Part shown: positions 7,201 to 13,398 of the stretch, in pieces
Position numbering within the stretch: position 1 is the stretch's first letter
Layout: the number at the start of each line of letters is the position of its first letter
Assembly: GCA_023437485.1 (NCBI GenBank)
Contig: JAEZGB010000133.1
Coordinates: forward strand, 1 to 17,030
Direction: 5' to 3'
Source: Bacteroidota bacterium
GTDB lineage: Bacteria; Bacteroidota; Bacteroidia; Flavobacteriales; Flavobacteriaceae
DNA: 17,030 nt
Program-made: the position numbers and the translations under genes
The notes under the pieces: generated by a model
What the model was told of the DNA's origin: nothing
Databases searched by the model: none
The model's input: the letters and a program-made list of their open reading frames with translations, nothing else

Positions 7201-8920
7201 TGCAGAGGCCGGTTCATTTGTGGGAGTGCAGACATTTTGTACTTCGGCAGGCACGGTCGATCTGGCAACCTTGCTCGAGGGCGCGCAGCCCGGGGGTACC
7301 TGGACTGATGCAGACGGCAATGAGATCGATCCGTTGCTGAACATTACAGGTTTTACCGCTGGCAGCTATTTTTATACCTATTCGGTAAGCAACTCCTGCG
7401 GGCCAGATACACAGGAAGTAGAAATCTCGATTTTGCCGATCCCGACGCTGAGTATTCAGAACATAACTTTGGTTACTCCGATTTGCCTGGGTGATGCGGC
7501 CGTGATCACTCTTTCGGGAATTGGCGACGGGACCTACACCCTCAACTACAGCCTTTCGGGAGCAAACATCCTGCCCGCGCAGCAGGTGACGGTCACGGTT
7601 AGTGCAGGTGTGGCAACTTTCTCGATTCCGCCGGCATCGCTTGCCAATATCGGTACCACGACCATTTCGTTTGATTCGATCCTCAATGTTGTATCAGGCT
7701 GTAATTCAGTGCTTACCGGCATCCTTGTGAATGTGGTAGTCCGTCCGGTTTCTGACCTGACCGATGCGAATCTTTCGTCATCGGGCGCTTGTCCCGGTGC
7801 GCCGGTTACGGTGACCATCACTGGTGCGGCGATGGCCAACGGCAATTATCAGTTCGCTTATTCAATTCCGGGGGCGAATCCTTCATCAGGATTGACCGGA
7901 ATCGTGCCGATCAATGGCGGAGCCGGCCAGTTTTCCTTACCGGCTTCAATGTTCCCAATGTCCGGAAATTATACCCTTACCGTAACCGGGATCACAAGCC
8001 TTTCGGGCGAATGCGGAAACCCGTCGGAAAGCGCATCGGCCAATATTGCCATTTACGAGGCTCCGGATGTCAAGGGCGCCGAACTCTTTGCTGCCAATGT
8101 TTGCTCGGGGCTGGACAATACCGTGCAGATTTCGGGTGCCACCAACCTTGCCGACGGCAATTATGAACTCACCTATCAATTGGGAGGTGACGCATCGGCA
8201 TCAGGAACCGTACTGGTCACTTTTCTATCGGGAGAGGCTGCTTTCGCCATTCCGGCCTCGCAACTTCCGGCCTCTGGAAACGTGACCGTGACGGTAAGCC
8301 AATTGCTCACTTCACCGGGAGCGTGCGGTGGCAATACGGCGAATTTCAATACGGTCGGATTTGACATATCGGAACCCCAGACCCCTGTGCTGGAACCGCA
8401 GGGAAATGAATTTTGCGCCGACGAGAACCCCACACTTGCCACGCTTTCACAAAACATACAGGGAGGGCTAAATGTGGTCTGGTATGATTCGGCGACGGGC
8501 GGAAACATCCTGAGCCCGTCAACCTTGCTCCAAAACGGGCAATCCTATTTTGCCGCGATAAGTTCGGGCGCCGATTGTGAAAGCCCGATCAGGCTGGAGG
8601 TCACGGTGGACACGACGGTTTGCCCGGAACAAATCCTGATACCCGACGGCTTTTCGCCCAACGGCGACAATATCAATGATTATTTTGAAATTGTGAACAT
8701 CCGCGAGGCTTATCCCCGTTTCAGGATTGAAATCTACAACCGTTACGGAAATATCCTTTACAAAGGCAATTTGAATACACCGGATTGGGACGGTACCGCC
8801 CAGGAAGGCGGAGTGAAGGTTGGCAGCGGAGTAGTGCCGACGGGAGTTTATTTCTACATTCTTGAATTTAACGATGGTGCGCGCAAACCTTTGCAGGGAA
8901 GGCTTTATTTAAGCAGGTAA
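1253..8920 (+). CDS. Giant modular T9SS-exported surface adhesin (type B sorting domain)
   Basis: The protein has 2555 residues from the ATG at 1253; a TTG two codons upstream is possible but less likely. The signal peptide has basic CRKK at 7-10, a hydrophobic core at 11-23 and likely cleavage after Ala29. Four Ig-like modules follow (about 30-356), then twelve 89-residue repeats (358-1424), eight repeats of about 79 residues (1425-2062), three of about 104 (2063-2374), one more Ig-like module (2375-2459) and a C-terminal gliding-motility-associated (CHU_C) type B sorting domain (2460-2555) with IPDGFSPNGDNINDYF and IYNRYG. Nearly every module has two cysteines. In Flavobacterium, proteins with this C-terminus, such as SprB, are exported by T9SS to the cell surface and act in gliding or adhesion. 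Those with this CTD type need a SprF-like partner, and one is encoded 1 nt downstream. No enzymatic domain is visible. Ligand unknown. Confidence 0.93.
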   Translation: MGAFTFCRKKFILIFFAFAGFSGIHGLWAQCPTISDNSQSFCDLQAPTVSSLSAVDNGGGIVWYATATSTTPLSPSAGLVSGEDYFADSAAGSCGVRPSVTVTIYSAPIGGPFQGVCVGVATEATIPAPGDPNPDIEAIGNNIQWYLTATGGTPLTPGTILNDNTIYYASQTNPDTGCETSRLAVFVNVGVVPVPTGDATQEFCNDPSNPPTVANLVASGVNNWYLTESSAAPLPLSTPLINGQSYYATTVDPPCESPTRFEVVVTLSAPNNPGTAGNLSLCENELESTGSVNLFPLLGGAPQSSGTWTGPLPTTNGAQGTLDVSGMTVAGSPYVFTYTVTGICAPASSIVTVNILPPPTAAISTNQTICAGSVGTVNFTGTPNATVTYTVNGGANQTIVLNASGNATVSQTYTQSAVYDLVSVTSAGASPCSQSVSGAVTITVLDIPVASISADTTICSGDSATVIFTGTPNSTVNYMVNGASAQVTLNAAGTATVTGNYTTDTTFTLVSVTSAGTPSCFRALTQSILITVVQPPVASISGNVSICPNSAATITFTGTPNATITYTVNGGPNQTLTLNASGSAAITQNYTATTVFTLVEVSTAGNPACSMPASGSVTVTVLPLPVASIAYDTVICTGQSAQVTITGTPNATVAYTVNGGTNQTIMLDASGTATINASYTSTTVIALVSVASAGTPSCSQPLTGSVTITVLPLPTVSIAANSTICSGESASVTFTGTANATVTYTVNGGANQTVVLSPSGNATVTGTFTSTTVFSLVEVATSGTPACSQPASGTVTITVIPPPTVAISSNTTICSGESAPVTFTGTPNATATYTVNGGPNQVITLNESGTAVLNGIYTATTVIALVDVATAGTPVCSQPVSGSVTITVQPLPQVGISANATVCSGENATVTFTGTPNAVITYEVNGGPNQTISLSSSGSATISQTYTSTTTYTLISAASTGSPACSQPQSGSVVITVIPPPTASLSAPTAVCAGADASVTVTGTPNATVSYTINGGAPQTIVLNASGVGTITGAYEVNAIIELLEVTTAGTPACSQSLSSTITVPVTPLPVVSISGSTTVCPGAPATVSFSGSANSTVSYTVNGGPVQTIVLGDDGTAMISQNYNETTIYALVSIATQGNPSCSQPQSGTVTITVVPPPTVTISGEATICSGSTASVSFSGTPNAIVTFTVNGQVQTITLDSTGNAVLTTTYTVTSVIALASAATSVPPACDQPQTGQVIISVIPAPTASISANVSVCPGGEATIAFSGTPNSTVSYTVDGGPVQTILLNASGTATIVAAYTQTTVYELVGVQSSGSPSCPATVSGTATVSVLALPVATLTAAQSQVCSGTTATITFTGTPGATVTYTVNGGANQMVTLDPSGSATIFPTVSGTTVVTLVSAATGTTPSCSQTLSESVEIQASEPPQAGNDVASVLVCATDVPVNIFNLLGNAQPGGTWAPSLTTPGFFDPAVDAPGTYVYTVDAQGPCPSDSASVTISVIEPASAGEDFEVQLCDNSTPVNLFSLLGSTAQSGGMWTPNLSNPGFFNAAVDAPGTYTYTVMGTAPCGSDSASATIIVIPAANAGTSATIAVCGNGQPVDLFAALGPDAQPGGSWFPALSSGSGSFDPDLDAPGTYIYTVESALPCIPASASVTVSLVTPPNAGSDAQVVICSNSDPQDLFLLLGNQAQTGGSWSPSLASGTGIFDPALDGEGIYTYTVQGQSPCENDTATVTVTVTPGPDAGQDGVLTLCVDSAPQNLFDFLLGSPQQGGTWSPSLSSGNGIFDPEADAPGVYTYTFFGDQPCDNDTATVTVTVNPVPDAGEDGTAFFCTNYPPGDLLNYLTGSPQPGGTWTPALASGSGLFNPLLDAPGTYTYTVGGGFCTTDTAQVTVTVQQSPNAGGTGAPLLITACQSDTAIDLFAGLNGTQDLGTWTDDDNTGALSGNLFDASAVGPGSYEFTYTVGGGVSPCLFDTATVTVVVEAPAEAGSFVGVQTFCTSAGTVDLATLLEGAQPGGTWTDADGNEIDPLLNITGFTAGSYFYTYSVSNSCGPDTQEVEISILPIPTLSIQNITLVTPICLGDAAVITLSGIGDGTYTLNYSLSGANILPAQQVTVTVSAGVATFSIPPASLANIGTTTISFDSILNVVSGCNSVLTGILVNVVVRPVSDLTDANLSSSGACPGAPVTVTITGAAMANGNYQFAYSIPGANPSSGLTGIVPINGGAGQFSLPASMFPMSGNYTLTVTGITSLSGECGNPSESASANIAIYEAPDVKGAELFAANVCSGLDNTVQISGATNLADGNYELTYQLGGDASASGTVLVTFLSGEAAFAIPASQLPASGNVTVTVSQLLTSPGACGGNTANFNTVGFDISEPQTPVLEPQGNEFCADENPTLATLSQNIQGGLNVVWYDSATGGNILSPSTLLQNGQSYFAAISSGADCESPIRLEVTVDTTVCPEQILIPDGFSPNGDNINDYFEIVNIREAYPRFRIEIYNRYGNILYKGNLNTPDWDGTAQEGGVKVGSGVVPTGVYFYILEFNDGARKPLQGRLYLSR
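1340..2320 (+). repeat. N-terminal Ig-like modules of the adhesin (4)
   Basis: Four modules of about 75-88 residues start near 1340, 1574, 1829 and 2060. The first three share a pattern: a Phe-Cys or Val-Cys near the start, a WY (VWYATA, QWYLTA, NWYLTE), a PLxPxT stretch, a YY or YF, and a second Cys near the end. The fourth differs and carries NLFPLLGGAPQSSGTWTG, the same core as the eight-copy block at 5525-7438. A relative of the WY type recurs just before the sorting domain (8375-8629), so the WY modules bracket the stalk. They probably form the exposed tip, but this is inferred from position. Confidence 0.7.
2324..5524 (+). repeat. Twelve tandem 89-residue repeats in the adhesin
   Basis: Units start at 2324, 2591, 2855, 3122, 3389, 3656, 3923, 4190, 4457, 4724, 4988 and 5255. 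Lengths are 89, 88, 89, 89, 89, 89, 89, 89, 89, 88, 89 and 90 codons. The consensus runs P-x-x-S-I-S, then I/V-C-S/P-G, TFTGTPNATVTYTVNGG, Q-x-x-L-x-x-S-G-x-A, a YT-x-TT-V stretch, G-x-P-x-CSQ and SGSVTITV. All twelve carry one Cys near residue 12 and one near residue 75. The pattern fits an all-beta, Ig-like fold with one disulfide. Synonymous sites differ widely between units, so this is an old, selected array. Confidence 0.88.
5525..7438 (+). repeat. Eight tandem ~79-residue repeats in the adhesin
   Basis: Units start at 5525, 5759, 5990, 6230, 6467, 6704, 6938 and 7199 (78, 77, 80, 79, 79, 78, 87 and 80 codons). The consensus is P-x-x-AG-x-D, a Cys, P-x-x-LF-x-x-LG, AQPGGTW-x-P-x-L, FDP-x-x-DAPGTYTYTV, a second Cys, and D-x-A-x-VTVTV. 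The seventh has an insertion and the eighth drifts toward WTDADG. The motif is common in Bacteroidota surface proteins upstream of CHU_C domains. It probably continues the rigid stalk. Confidence 0.85.
7439..8374 (+). repeat. Three tandem ~104-residue repeats in the adhesin
   Basis: Units start at 7439, 7748 and 8060 (103, 104 and 105 codons). The shared pattern is a Cys followed by G-x-x-V-x-I-T/S-G, then DGTY/NGNY/DGNY, a tyrosine-rich strand, an alternating strand ending F-S/A-I/L-P-A-S, a TLTVTGI-like strand, and a second Cys-Gly. They are less alike than the units of the first two blocks and are distinct from both, giving a third module family between the stalk and the C-terminal Ig module. 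Confidence 0.78.
8630..8917 (+). other. C-terminal T9SS type B sorting domain (CHU_C)
   Basis: Residues 2460-2555 begin with ILIPDGFSPNGDNINDYF and continue with FRIEIYNRYGNILYKG, DWDGT, VPTGVYFYILEF and a final RLYLSR. These are the hallmarks of the gliding-motility-associated C-terminal domain that directs export through the type IX machinery. In SprB-type substrates this region is recognised together with a SprF-like partner. Here that partner is the next gene. Confidence 0.93.
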
Positions 8921-8921
8921 T

Positions 8922-9866
8922 ATGGCAGCGATAAGAAACTTAGCGACTCTGGTCCTGGCCCTTTTGGCCGGCGCTTTGTCATTTGCCCAGCAGGATCCGC
9001 AATTCACGCATTATATGTACAACATGAGTTCGGTGAATCCGGGTTACGCCACCGATGCTCCGGGTATCCTCAATATTGGCGGGCTTTACCGAACGCAATG
9101 GGTAGGTGCCGTGGGCGCACCGCAAACGGCCAGCTTCTTTGTGCACACGCCGCTTTCACGCCGAGTCGAGGCGGGAATCTCCATCATCAGTGATGAGATT
9201 GGCGATGTGGTCCAGGAGCACAACCTCTATGCCGATGCAGCTTACGTGATTCCGGTATCTGACCGCAATAAACTTTCCTTTGGAATCAAAGCCGGGGCAA
9301 CGTTCTTTAATACCGATTTCAATGGGTTCCAGTATTCGGATACTGATCCTGATCCGGCATTCGCGCGCAATATCAACCGCGTGTTTCCCAATGTTGGGGC
9401 GGGCGCTTTCTTTTTTTCGGATAATTATTACCTCGGGTTTTCGGCGCCAAATCTTTTGCAGACCAAGCACCTTGAACGGCGTGACGCGATCGCGACCATT
9501 GGGGTAGAGGCGGTCCATTATTTTTTTACGGGCGGTTATGTATTTGATCTAAATGAGAACCTAAAATTTAAACCGACCTTTATGGCGCGTGGGGTAAAAG
9601 GCGCGCCGGCAGCGTTTGATGTTACCGGGAATGTGCTGATCAACAACCGGTTTGAGGCGGGCATCGGGTACAGGGTTGATGATTCGGTTAGCGGATTGGT
9701 CAATTTTTACCTGACACCTTCATTGCGCATCGGTTATTCGTATGATTACACCCTGACGAATTTGGGGAATTTCAATTCCGGGACGCATGAGATCTTTGTT
9801 CTGTTTGACCTGGATTTATCGGCATTCGCTCCCAAAGGATTTGACAAATCGCCGCGATTCTTTTAA
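8922..9866 (+). CDS. PorP/SprF family T9SS outer-membrane protein
   Basis: The 314-residue precursor has a signal peptide with cleavage near residue 22 (LSFAQ), followed by the family-diagnostic opening QQDPQFTHYMYNM, SVNPGYA and GLYRTQWVG. The rest is alternating beta strands typical of an outer-membrane barrel of the PorP/SprF family. Usual family length is about 300-340, so it is complete. In F. johnsoniae, SprF is needed for surface delivery of SprB, and PorP is a T9SS component in Porphyromonas. A copy lying directly behind a giant CHU_C protein is usually that protein's dedicated partner. The ATG is 1 nt after the adhesin stop, which implies translational coupling. Confidence 0.93.
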   Translation: MAAIRNLATLVLALLAGALSFAQQDPQFTHYMYNMSSVNPGYATDAPGILNIGGLYRTQWVGAVGAPQTASFFVHTPLSRRVEAGISIISDEIGDVVQEHNLYADAAYVIPVSDRNKLSFGIKAGATFFNTDFNGFQYSDTDPDPAFARNINRVFPNVGAGAFFFSDNYYLGFSAPNLLQTKHLERRDAIATIGVEAVHYFFTGGYVFDLNENLKFKPTFMARGVKGAPAAFDVTGNVLINNRFEAGIGYRVDDSVSGLVNFYLTPSLRIGYSYDYTLTNLGNFNSGTHEIFVLFDLDLSAFAPKGFDKSPRFF

Positions 9867-9876
9867 AATTGCAAAA

Positions 9877-11748
9877 ATGAGGCACATCGCATATATCGTC
9901 CTTTTGATCTGTATTTCGGCCGCCGCGCAAAAACCGTCCGAGAAACAGGCCCATTCGCTTTTTGAGCGGAAGTCGTATGTAAAGGCCGCCGCGATGTATG
10001 AGCAGCTTAAACCTTCGCAAAAAGTATTGGCCAACCTGGGCGATGCTTACTACTTCAACGGCCAGGCCGATGCCGCAGTACGGGCCTATGGGTCGTTGTT
10101 TTTTACTTATAAGGACAGCCTTGACCCCGAGTATTCCTTCCGCTACGCCCACGCGCTGATGGGCACCGGCGATTATGAAAAAGCCGACATTATCATGGGC
10201 GAGTATCTGAAGTTTGGCGTCAACACCCCAAAATTCATCGCGAACCTTACCAATAACGTTCCGTATAATTACACCATCCAATTGATGGCCAAGAACACCA
10301 CCAACGGCGACTTCGGGATGGCGTTTTTTGGTGACAAAGTTGCGTTTGCTTCCCTTCGGAACAATGAAATGCCCGTTTACAATTGGAACGAACGGCCGTA
10401 TCTGGACCTGTACAGCGCCGTGGTTTCAGAAAAAGGCTTGCTTACCCGAATTGAGCCGTTCCCGGAATCGATCAATACAAAAACCCACGAAAGTTCGCCT
10501 ACTTTCACCGCCGATGGCAAAATAATGTACTTTAGCCGCACCAATGACAAAAGGGTTCAGGTGGGCGATGAAAAGTTTGCTTCGGTAAAGATTTTCAGGG
10601 CCGAATTCAAGGACAACGACTGGGTCAATGTGACAGCGGTCCCTTTTTCAGCCGACACTTATTCAATTCAGCACCCCATGCTCACGCGAGATGGCAAACG
10701 CCTGTATTTTTCCAGCGATATGCCAGGTGGTCATGGATCGTTTGATTTGTACTATGTAGACATCCAGGAAGACGGTTCATACGGATCGGTTACCAATCTG
10801 GGCAATACCGTCAACACCATGCACCGTGAACAATTTCCATACATCAGCGATGACGGAAATGTGCTTTATTTTTCATCGGATGGCCATCAGGGGATGGGAG
10901 GCCTGGATATTTTCATGACCCGTCAATACCAGGGCCAATTCGCAAAACCGCTGAACCTGGGTGAAACCATCAATTCGGGAATGGACGACTTTGGCTATAT
11001 CGTTGACGAGAAACGCAACCGCGGCTATCTCTCATCCAACCGCAAAAACGGTGATAACCTGTACAGTTTCACGCGGCAGGAAAATGCTGCGGGTTATTTT
11101 GTGGAAGGCGAAGTGCGCGACAAGAACACCAAGGAGCTGCTTCCTGGCACCACGGTCAGCCTTTTTGAGGAAGAGACCGGGAAATTGCTGGGCCAGGTTG
11201 TGGTTGGCGGTTTGGCCGAATATGGATTTGCAACCGAACCCAACAAACAATACCGAATTCAGGCAGTCAAGGATTTTTATATCCCGCACAGCGAAGTGTT
11301 CACGACCAATGAAGAGGGCAAGTTGCGCTATACTATTGAGCTGTTCATGGAATGTTATGACGATGCCGAAGAGATCATCACGCGCCGCCAGGACGGAAAG
11401 GTCCAGATCGTATTGGAAAACATCTATTTTGATCTTGATAAGTGGGACATCAAACCTGAGGCGGGCCACGTGCTCAATACGCTTGTCGATATACTGAACA
11501 AATACCCTGAAATGGAAATCGAGCTTGGGGCTCACACTGATTCCCGCGCGTCAAACATGTACAACCTGCGGCTTTCAAACCGCCGTGCTGCCGCGGCACT
11601 CGAGTATCTGGTCAAAAGCGGAATTAACCGCAAACGGCTTAAATCCAGGGGGTATGGCGAGACGGCACCGCTCATCAATTGCGGTAGCGCATGTACAGAG
11701 CAACAACACTCGATCAATCGCCGCTGCGAGTTCATCATTACGCGGTAA
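9877..11748 (+). CDS. OmpA family protein with TPR, PD40 and carboxypeptidase-regulatory-like domains (SprD/PorE-like)
   Basis: The protein has 623 residues from the ATG at 9877. An in-frame upstream start at 9787 would overlap the preceding gene and destroy the signal peptide, so it is rejected. Visible order: signal peptide (1-17), TPR-like helices (about 23-110), PD40/WD40-like beta-propeller blades with DGKxxYFSS motifs (205-221, 265-292, 319-346, 370-392), a carboxypeptidase-regulatory-like beta domain (about 407-470), and an OmpA peptidoglycan-binding domain (about 510-623). The last holds IYFDLDKWDIKPEA, HTDSRASNMYNLRLSNRRA and the RRCEF end. Such proteins sit in the periplasm or outer membrane and anchor T9SS or gliding complexes to peptidoglycan. 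It follows the SprF-like gene by 10 nt and is the last gene of the operon. Confidence 0.92.
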   Translation: MRHIAYIVLLICISAAAQKPSEKQAHSLFERKSYVKAAAMYEQLKPSQKVLANLGDAYYFNGQADAAVRAYGSLFFTYKDSLDPEYSFRYAHALMGTGDYEKADIIMGEYLKFGVNTPKFIANLTNNVPYNYTIQLMAKNTTNGDFGMAFFGDKVAFASLRNNEMPVYNWNERPYLDLYSAVVSEKGLLTRIEPFPESINTKTHESSPTFTADGKIMYFSRTNDKRVQVGDEKFASVKIFRAEFKDNDWVNVTAVPFSADTYSIQHPMLTRDGKRLYFSSDMPGGHGSFDLYYVDIQEDGSYGSVTNLGNTVNTMHREQFPYISDDGNVLYFSSDGHQGMGGLDIFMTRQYQGQFAKPLNLGETINSGMDDFGYIVDEKRNRGYLSSNRKNGDNLYSFTRQENAAGYFVEGEVRDKNTKELLPGTTVSLFEEETGKLLGQVVVGGLAEYGFATEPNKQYRIQAVKDFYIPHSEVFTTNEEGKLRYTIELFMECYDDAEEIITRRQDGKVQIVLENIYFDLDKWDIKPEAGHVLNTLVDILNKYPEMEIELGAHTDSRASNMYNLRLSNRRAAAALEYLVKSGINRKRLKSRGYGETAPLINCGSACTEQQHSINRRCEFIITR

Positions 11749-11794
11749 TTTTCCTCGCGCGAAATGGCATTATAGTGTAAAGCCCTGAAACAGT

Positions 11795-11826
11795 CGGGTC
11801 ATTTGCTCCGCTAAGCCCTAGACCCG
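11795..11826. terminator. Possible terminator between convergent genes
   Basis: CGGGTC (11795-11800) and GACCCG (11821-11826) form a 6-bp GC-rich stem with a 20-nt loop. It lies in the 90-nt gap between the OmpA gene and the convergent alkaline phosphatase gene, and a TTTT tract follows at 11833-11836 on the plus strand. The long loop makes it weak; position is the main support. Confidence 0.35.
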
Positions 11827-11838
11827 GATTCCTTTTGT

Positions 11839-13257
11839 CTAAAATTTGTTCTCGACTTCGGCCGCCGCGAGCATCAGGTAATGAAGGTCGGTGTTTTTGA
11901 TAAAAGGTTTAAGCAACCCGCAGCCGGGGCCAAACATCGCTAATTCCACATAATCCGCCGAATGGTCCATTGAGATCCATCCCACCGAGTTGTACTTTTT
12001 CTGCATTTCGGCAAAGGTGCGAAAAGGCAATTTCCGGTAATTGTACAGCCCCCCTTCTTCTTTCTCCAGGCTGGTATAGTAACCCAGCAGGGTTTGCGAA
12101 TCTTCGGCGCCAAGTTCAATACCATTGGCATATTCAATCAGTTCGCGCACCTTTGAAACTGTAAAATCCGGTTTTATTTGGTTTAGTACCCATTCGTTGG
12201 TCTGTCTGTAACGGGCAATCGAGTCAAAATTTGCATCGGCATTCTTCCCGTAAATCACGCCCGGGTTCGCGTTGCCGTGATCAGTTGTGACAATGACCAG
12301 TGTGTTGCCATCGGCTTCGGCAAAATCCATCGCCACCTTGATGGCATCGTCAAACGCCACCTGATCAAAAATAAGCCCCGCAACGTCATTGGCATGCGCC
12401 GCCCAATCCACTTTTCCGGCTTCAACCTGCAGCACAAATCCGCTGGGATGGCGCTTCATCCGGTCGATGGCTTTTTGTGTCATTTGGGCCAGCGTCGGGA
12501 TGTCGGCTTTAAGTGTGTGGTCGCTTTGGTGATCAGCTGAATACGGCAGGGCATCATCGGCAAAGATTCCCAAAATAGGCTTGTTATTGGCCGATGCGTT
12601 CATTTGACCTGCAGTGCGCGCCACCTGATAACCTTTGCGCGTGAAATCGGCGTACAGGTCGCGGCGGTCTTTTCGGGCAGCCGGGTCAAAGTACTTGTGT
12701 CCGCCGCCCAACATAATGTCAAAGCCCAGGTCAAGGTATTGGAGTGCAATATCTTCCTGGCTTCCGCGGCTCTTGCTGTTGACGCAAAAACCGGCCGGCG
12801 TGGCATGGGTAATGGGAACCGTGGTTACGCAACCCGCCATTTTTCCCGCTTTTTTAAATTTTTGCCAAATGGGAAGATGCGGCTCACCGGTTGCCGAAAC
12901 ATTCAGCGAACTGTTGGGTACCCTGAAACCGCCGCCCCACGATGAACTCGCCGCCGCCGAATCAGTCACGATGGATGTTGCCGAGGCCATATCCATTAGC
13001 GCCCTGCTCACTTTTTGTGTTTTGTACAAATCAATCCAATGGCTGCTGCGGCCTCGTTGGCGGTTGAGGTACATATCGGCCATGTTCAATGTTCCGGTGC
13101 TCATGCCATCAGATACCAAAAGGATGATGTTTTTGGCTTTTCGCCCTGCAAACTCAGTTGGGGGGTCGGGCAGTCCTGCATCTGCCTTGAAGGGGTTAAA
13201 CACTGCGGCACCCAAAGCCGCCATTGAGCCGGTGGTGAAAAAATGTCTTCTTTTCAT
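11839..13257 (-). CDS. Alkaline phosphatase (PhoA family), Tat-exported
   Basis: The 472-residue product is read from the ATG at 13255-13257. The frame stays open to 13314, but the longer form would place the -7 box at 13274-13281 inside the gene and bury the export signal. The N-terminus KRRHFFTTGS with AALGAAVF is a twin-arginine signal. Family residues are present: Asp50 in LLVSDG (metal), VTDSAAAS with the nucleophile Ser100, His151 and Thr153 in HATPAGF, Glu279/Asp284/His288 in VEAGKVDWAAHAND, Asp326-His327 in TTDHGNAN, and His432 in MDHSADY. The enzyme hydrolyses phosphate monoesters in the periplasm or outside the cell to scavenge phosphate, using two Zn and one Mg in this family. No Pho box was identified. 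Divergent from sucC. Confidence 0.93.
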   Translation of the reverse strand: MKRRHFFTTGSMAALGAAVFNPFKADAGLPDPPTEFAGRKAKNIILLVSDGMSTGTLNMADMYLNRQRGRSSHWIDLYKTQKVSRALMDMASATSIVTDSAAASSSWGGGFRVPNSSLNVSATGEPHLPIWQKFKKAGKMAGCVTTVPITHATPAGFCVNSKSRGSQEDIALQYLDLGFDIMLGGGHKYFDPAARKDRRDLYADFTRKGYQVARTAGQMNASANNKPILGIFADDALPYSADHQSDHTLKADIPTLAQMTQKAIDRMKRHPSGFVLQVEAGKVDWAAHANDVAGLIFDQVAFDDAIKVAMDFAEADGNTLVIVTTDHGNANPGVIYGKNADANFDSIARYRQTNEWVLNQIKPDFTVSKVRELIEYANGIELGAEDSQTLLGYYTSLEKEEGGLYNYRKLPFRTFAEMQKKYNSVGWISMDHSADYVELAMFGPGCGLLKPFIKNTDLHYLMLAAAEVENKF

Positions 13258-13273
13258 TATTGCGCTATTGCAG

Positions 13274-13281
13274 CAAAGGTA
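13274..13281 (-). promoter_or_regulatory. Bacteroidota -7 box for the alkaline phosphatase gene
   Basis: On the minus strand this reads TACCTTTG, an exact match to the Bacteroidota -7 consensus TAnnTTTG. It lies 16 nt before the ATG, giving a very short leader of about ten bases. No TTG element was found at the usual spacing. It helps fix the start of the phosphatase gene at 13257. Confidence 0.55.
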
Positions 13282-13362
13282 AAAAAGAATCCGGGGCGCC
13301 CGTCGGTTTAACAATTTTGCGCGGCCGGGACCCGCGAATGCCCATCCGGGGCAAAAAATTGT

Positions 13363-13370
13363 TATTTTTG
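13363..13370 (+). promoter_or_regulatory. Bacteroidota -7 box for sucC
   Basis: TATTTTTG matches TAnnTTTG exactly and lies 28 nt before the sucC ATG. The TTTG at 13316-13319 is too far upstream (43 nt) to be the paired -33 element, and nothing better lies at 17-23 nt. A sucC promoter here is plausible because the upstream gene is divergent. Confidence 0.55.
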
Positions 13371-13398
13371 TGGCACTTTAAAAGTCAAACCTTTCATT

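Noticed and set aside
9787..9876. 30-residue upstream extension of the OmpA-family gene
   Set aside because: It overlaps the SprF-like gene in another frame and would place non-secretory residues ahead of a clean signal peptide starting at 9877.
12635..13282. Long plus-strand frame (215 codons) opposite the alkaline phosphatase gene
   Set aside because: It is antisense to a gene whose catalytic motifs are intact, and its product shows no recognisable domain.
13258..13314. 19-residue N-terminal extension of the alkaline phosphatase
   Set aside because: It would contain the exact -7 box and push the twin-arginine signal inside the protein.
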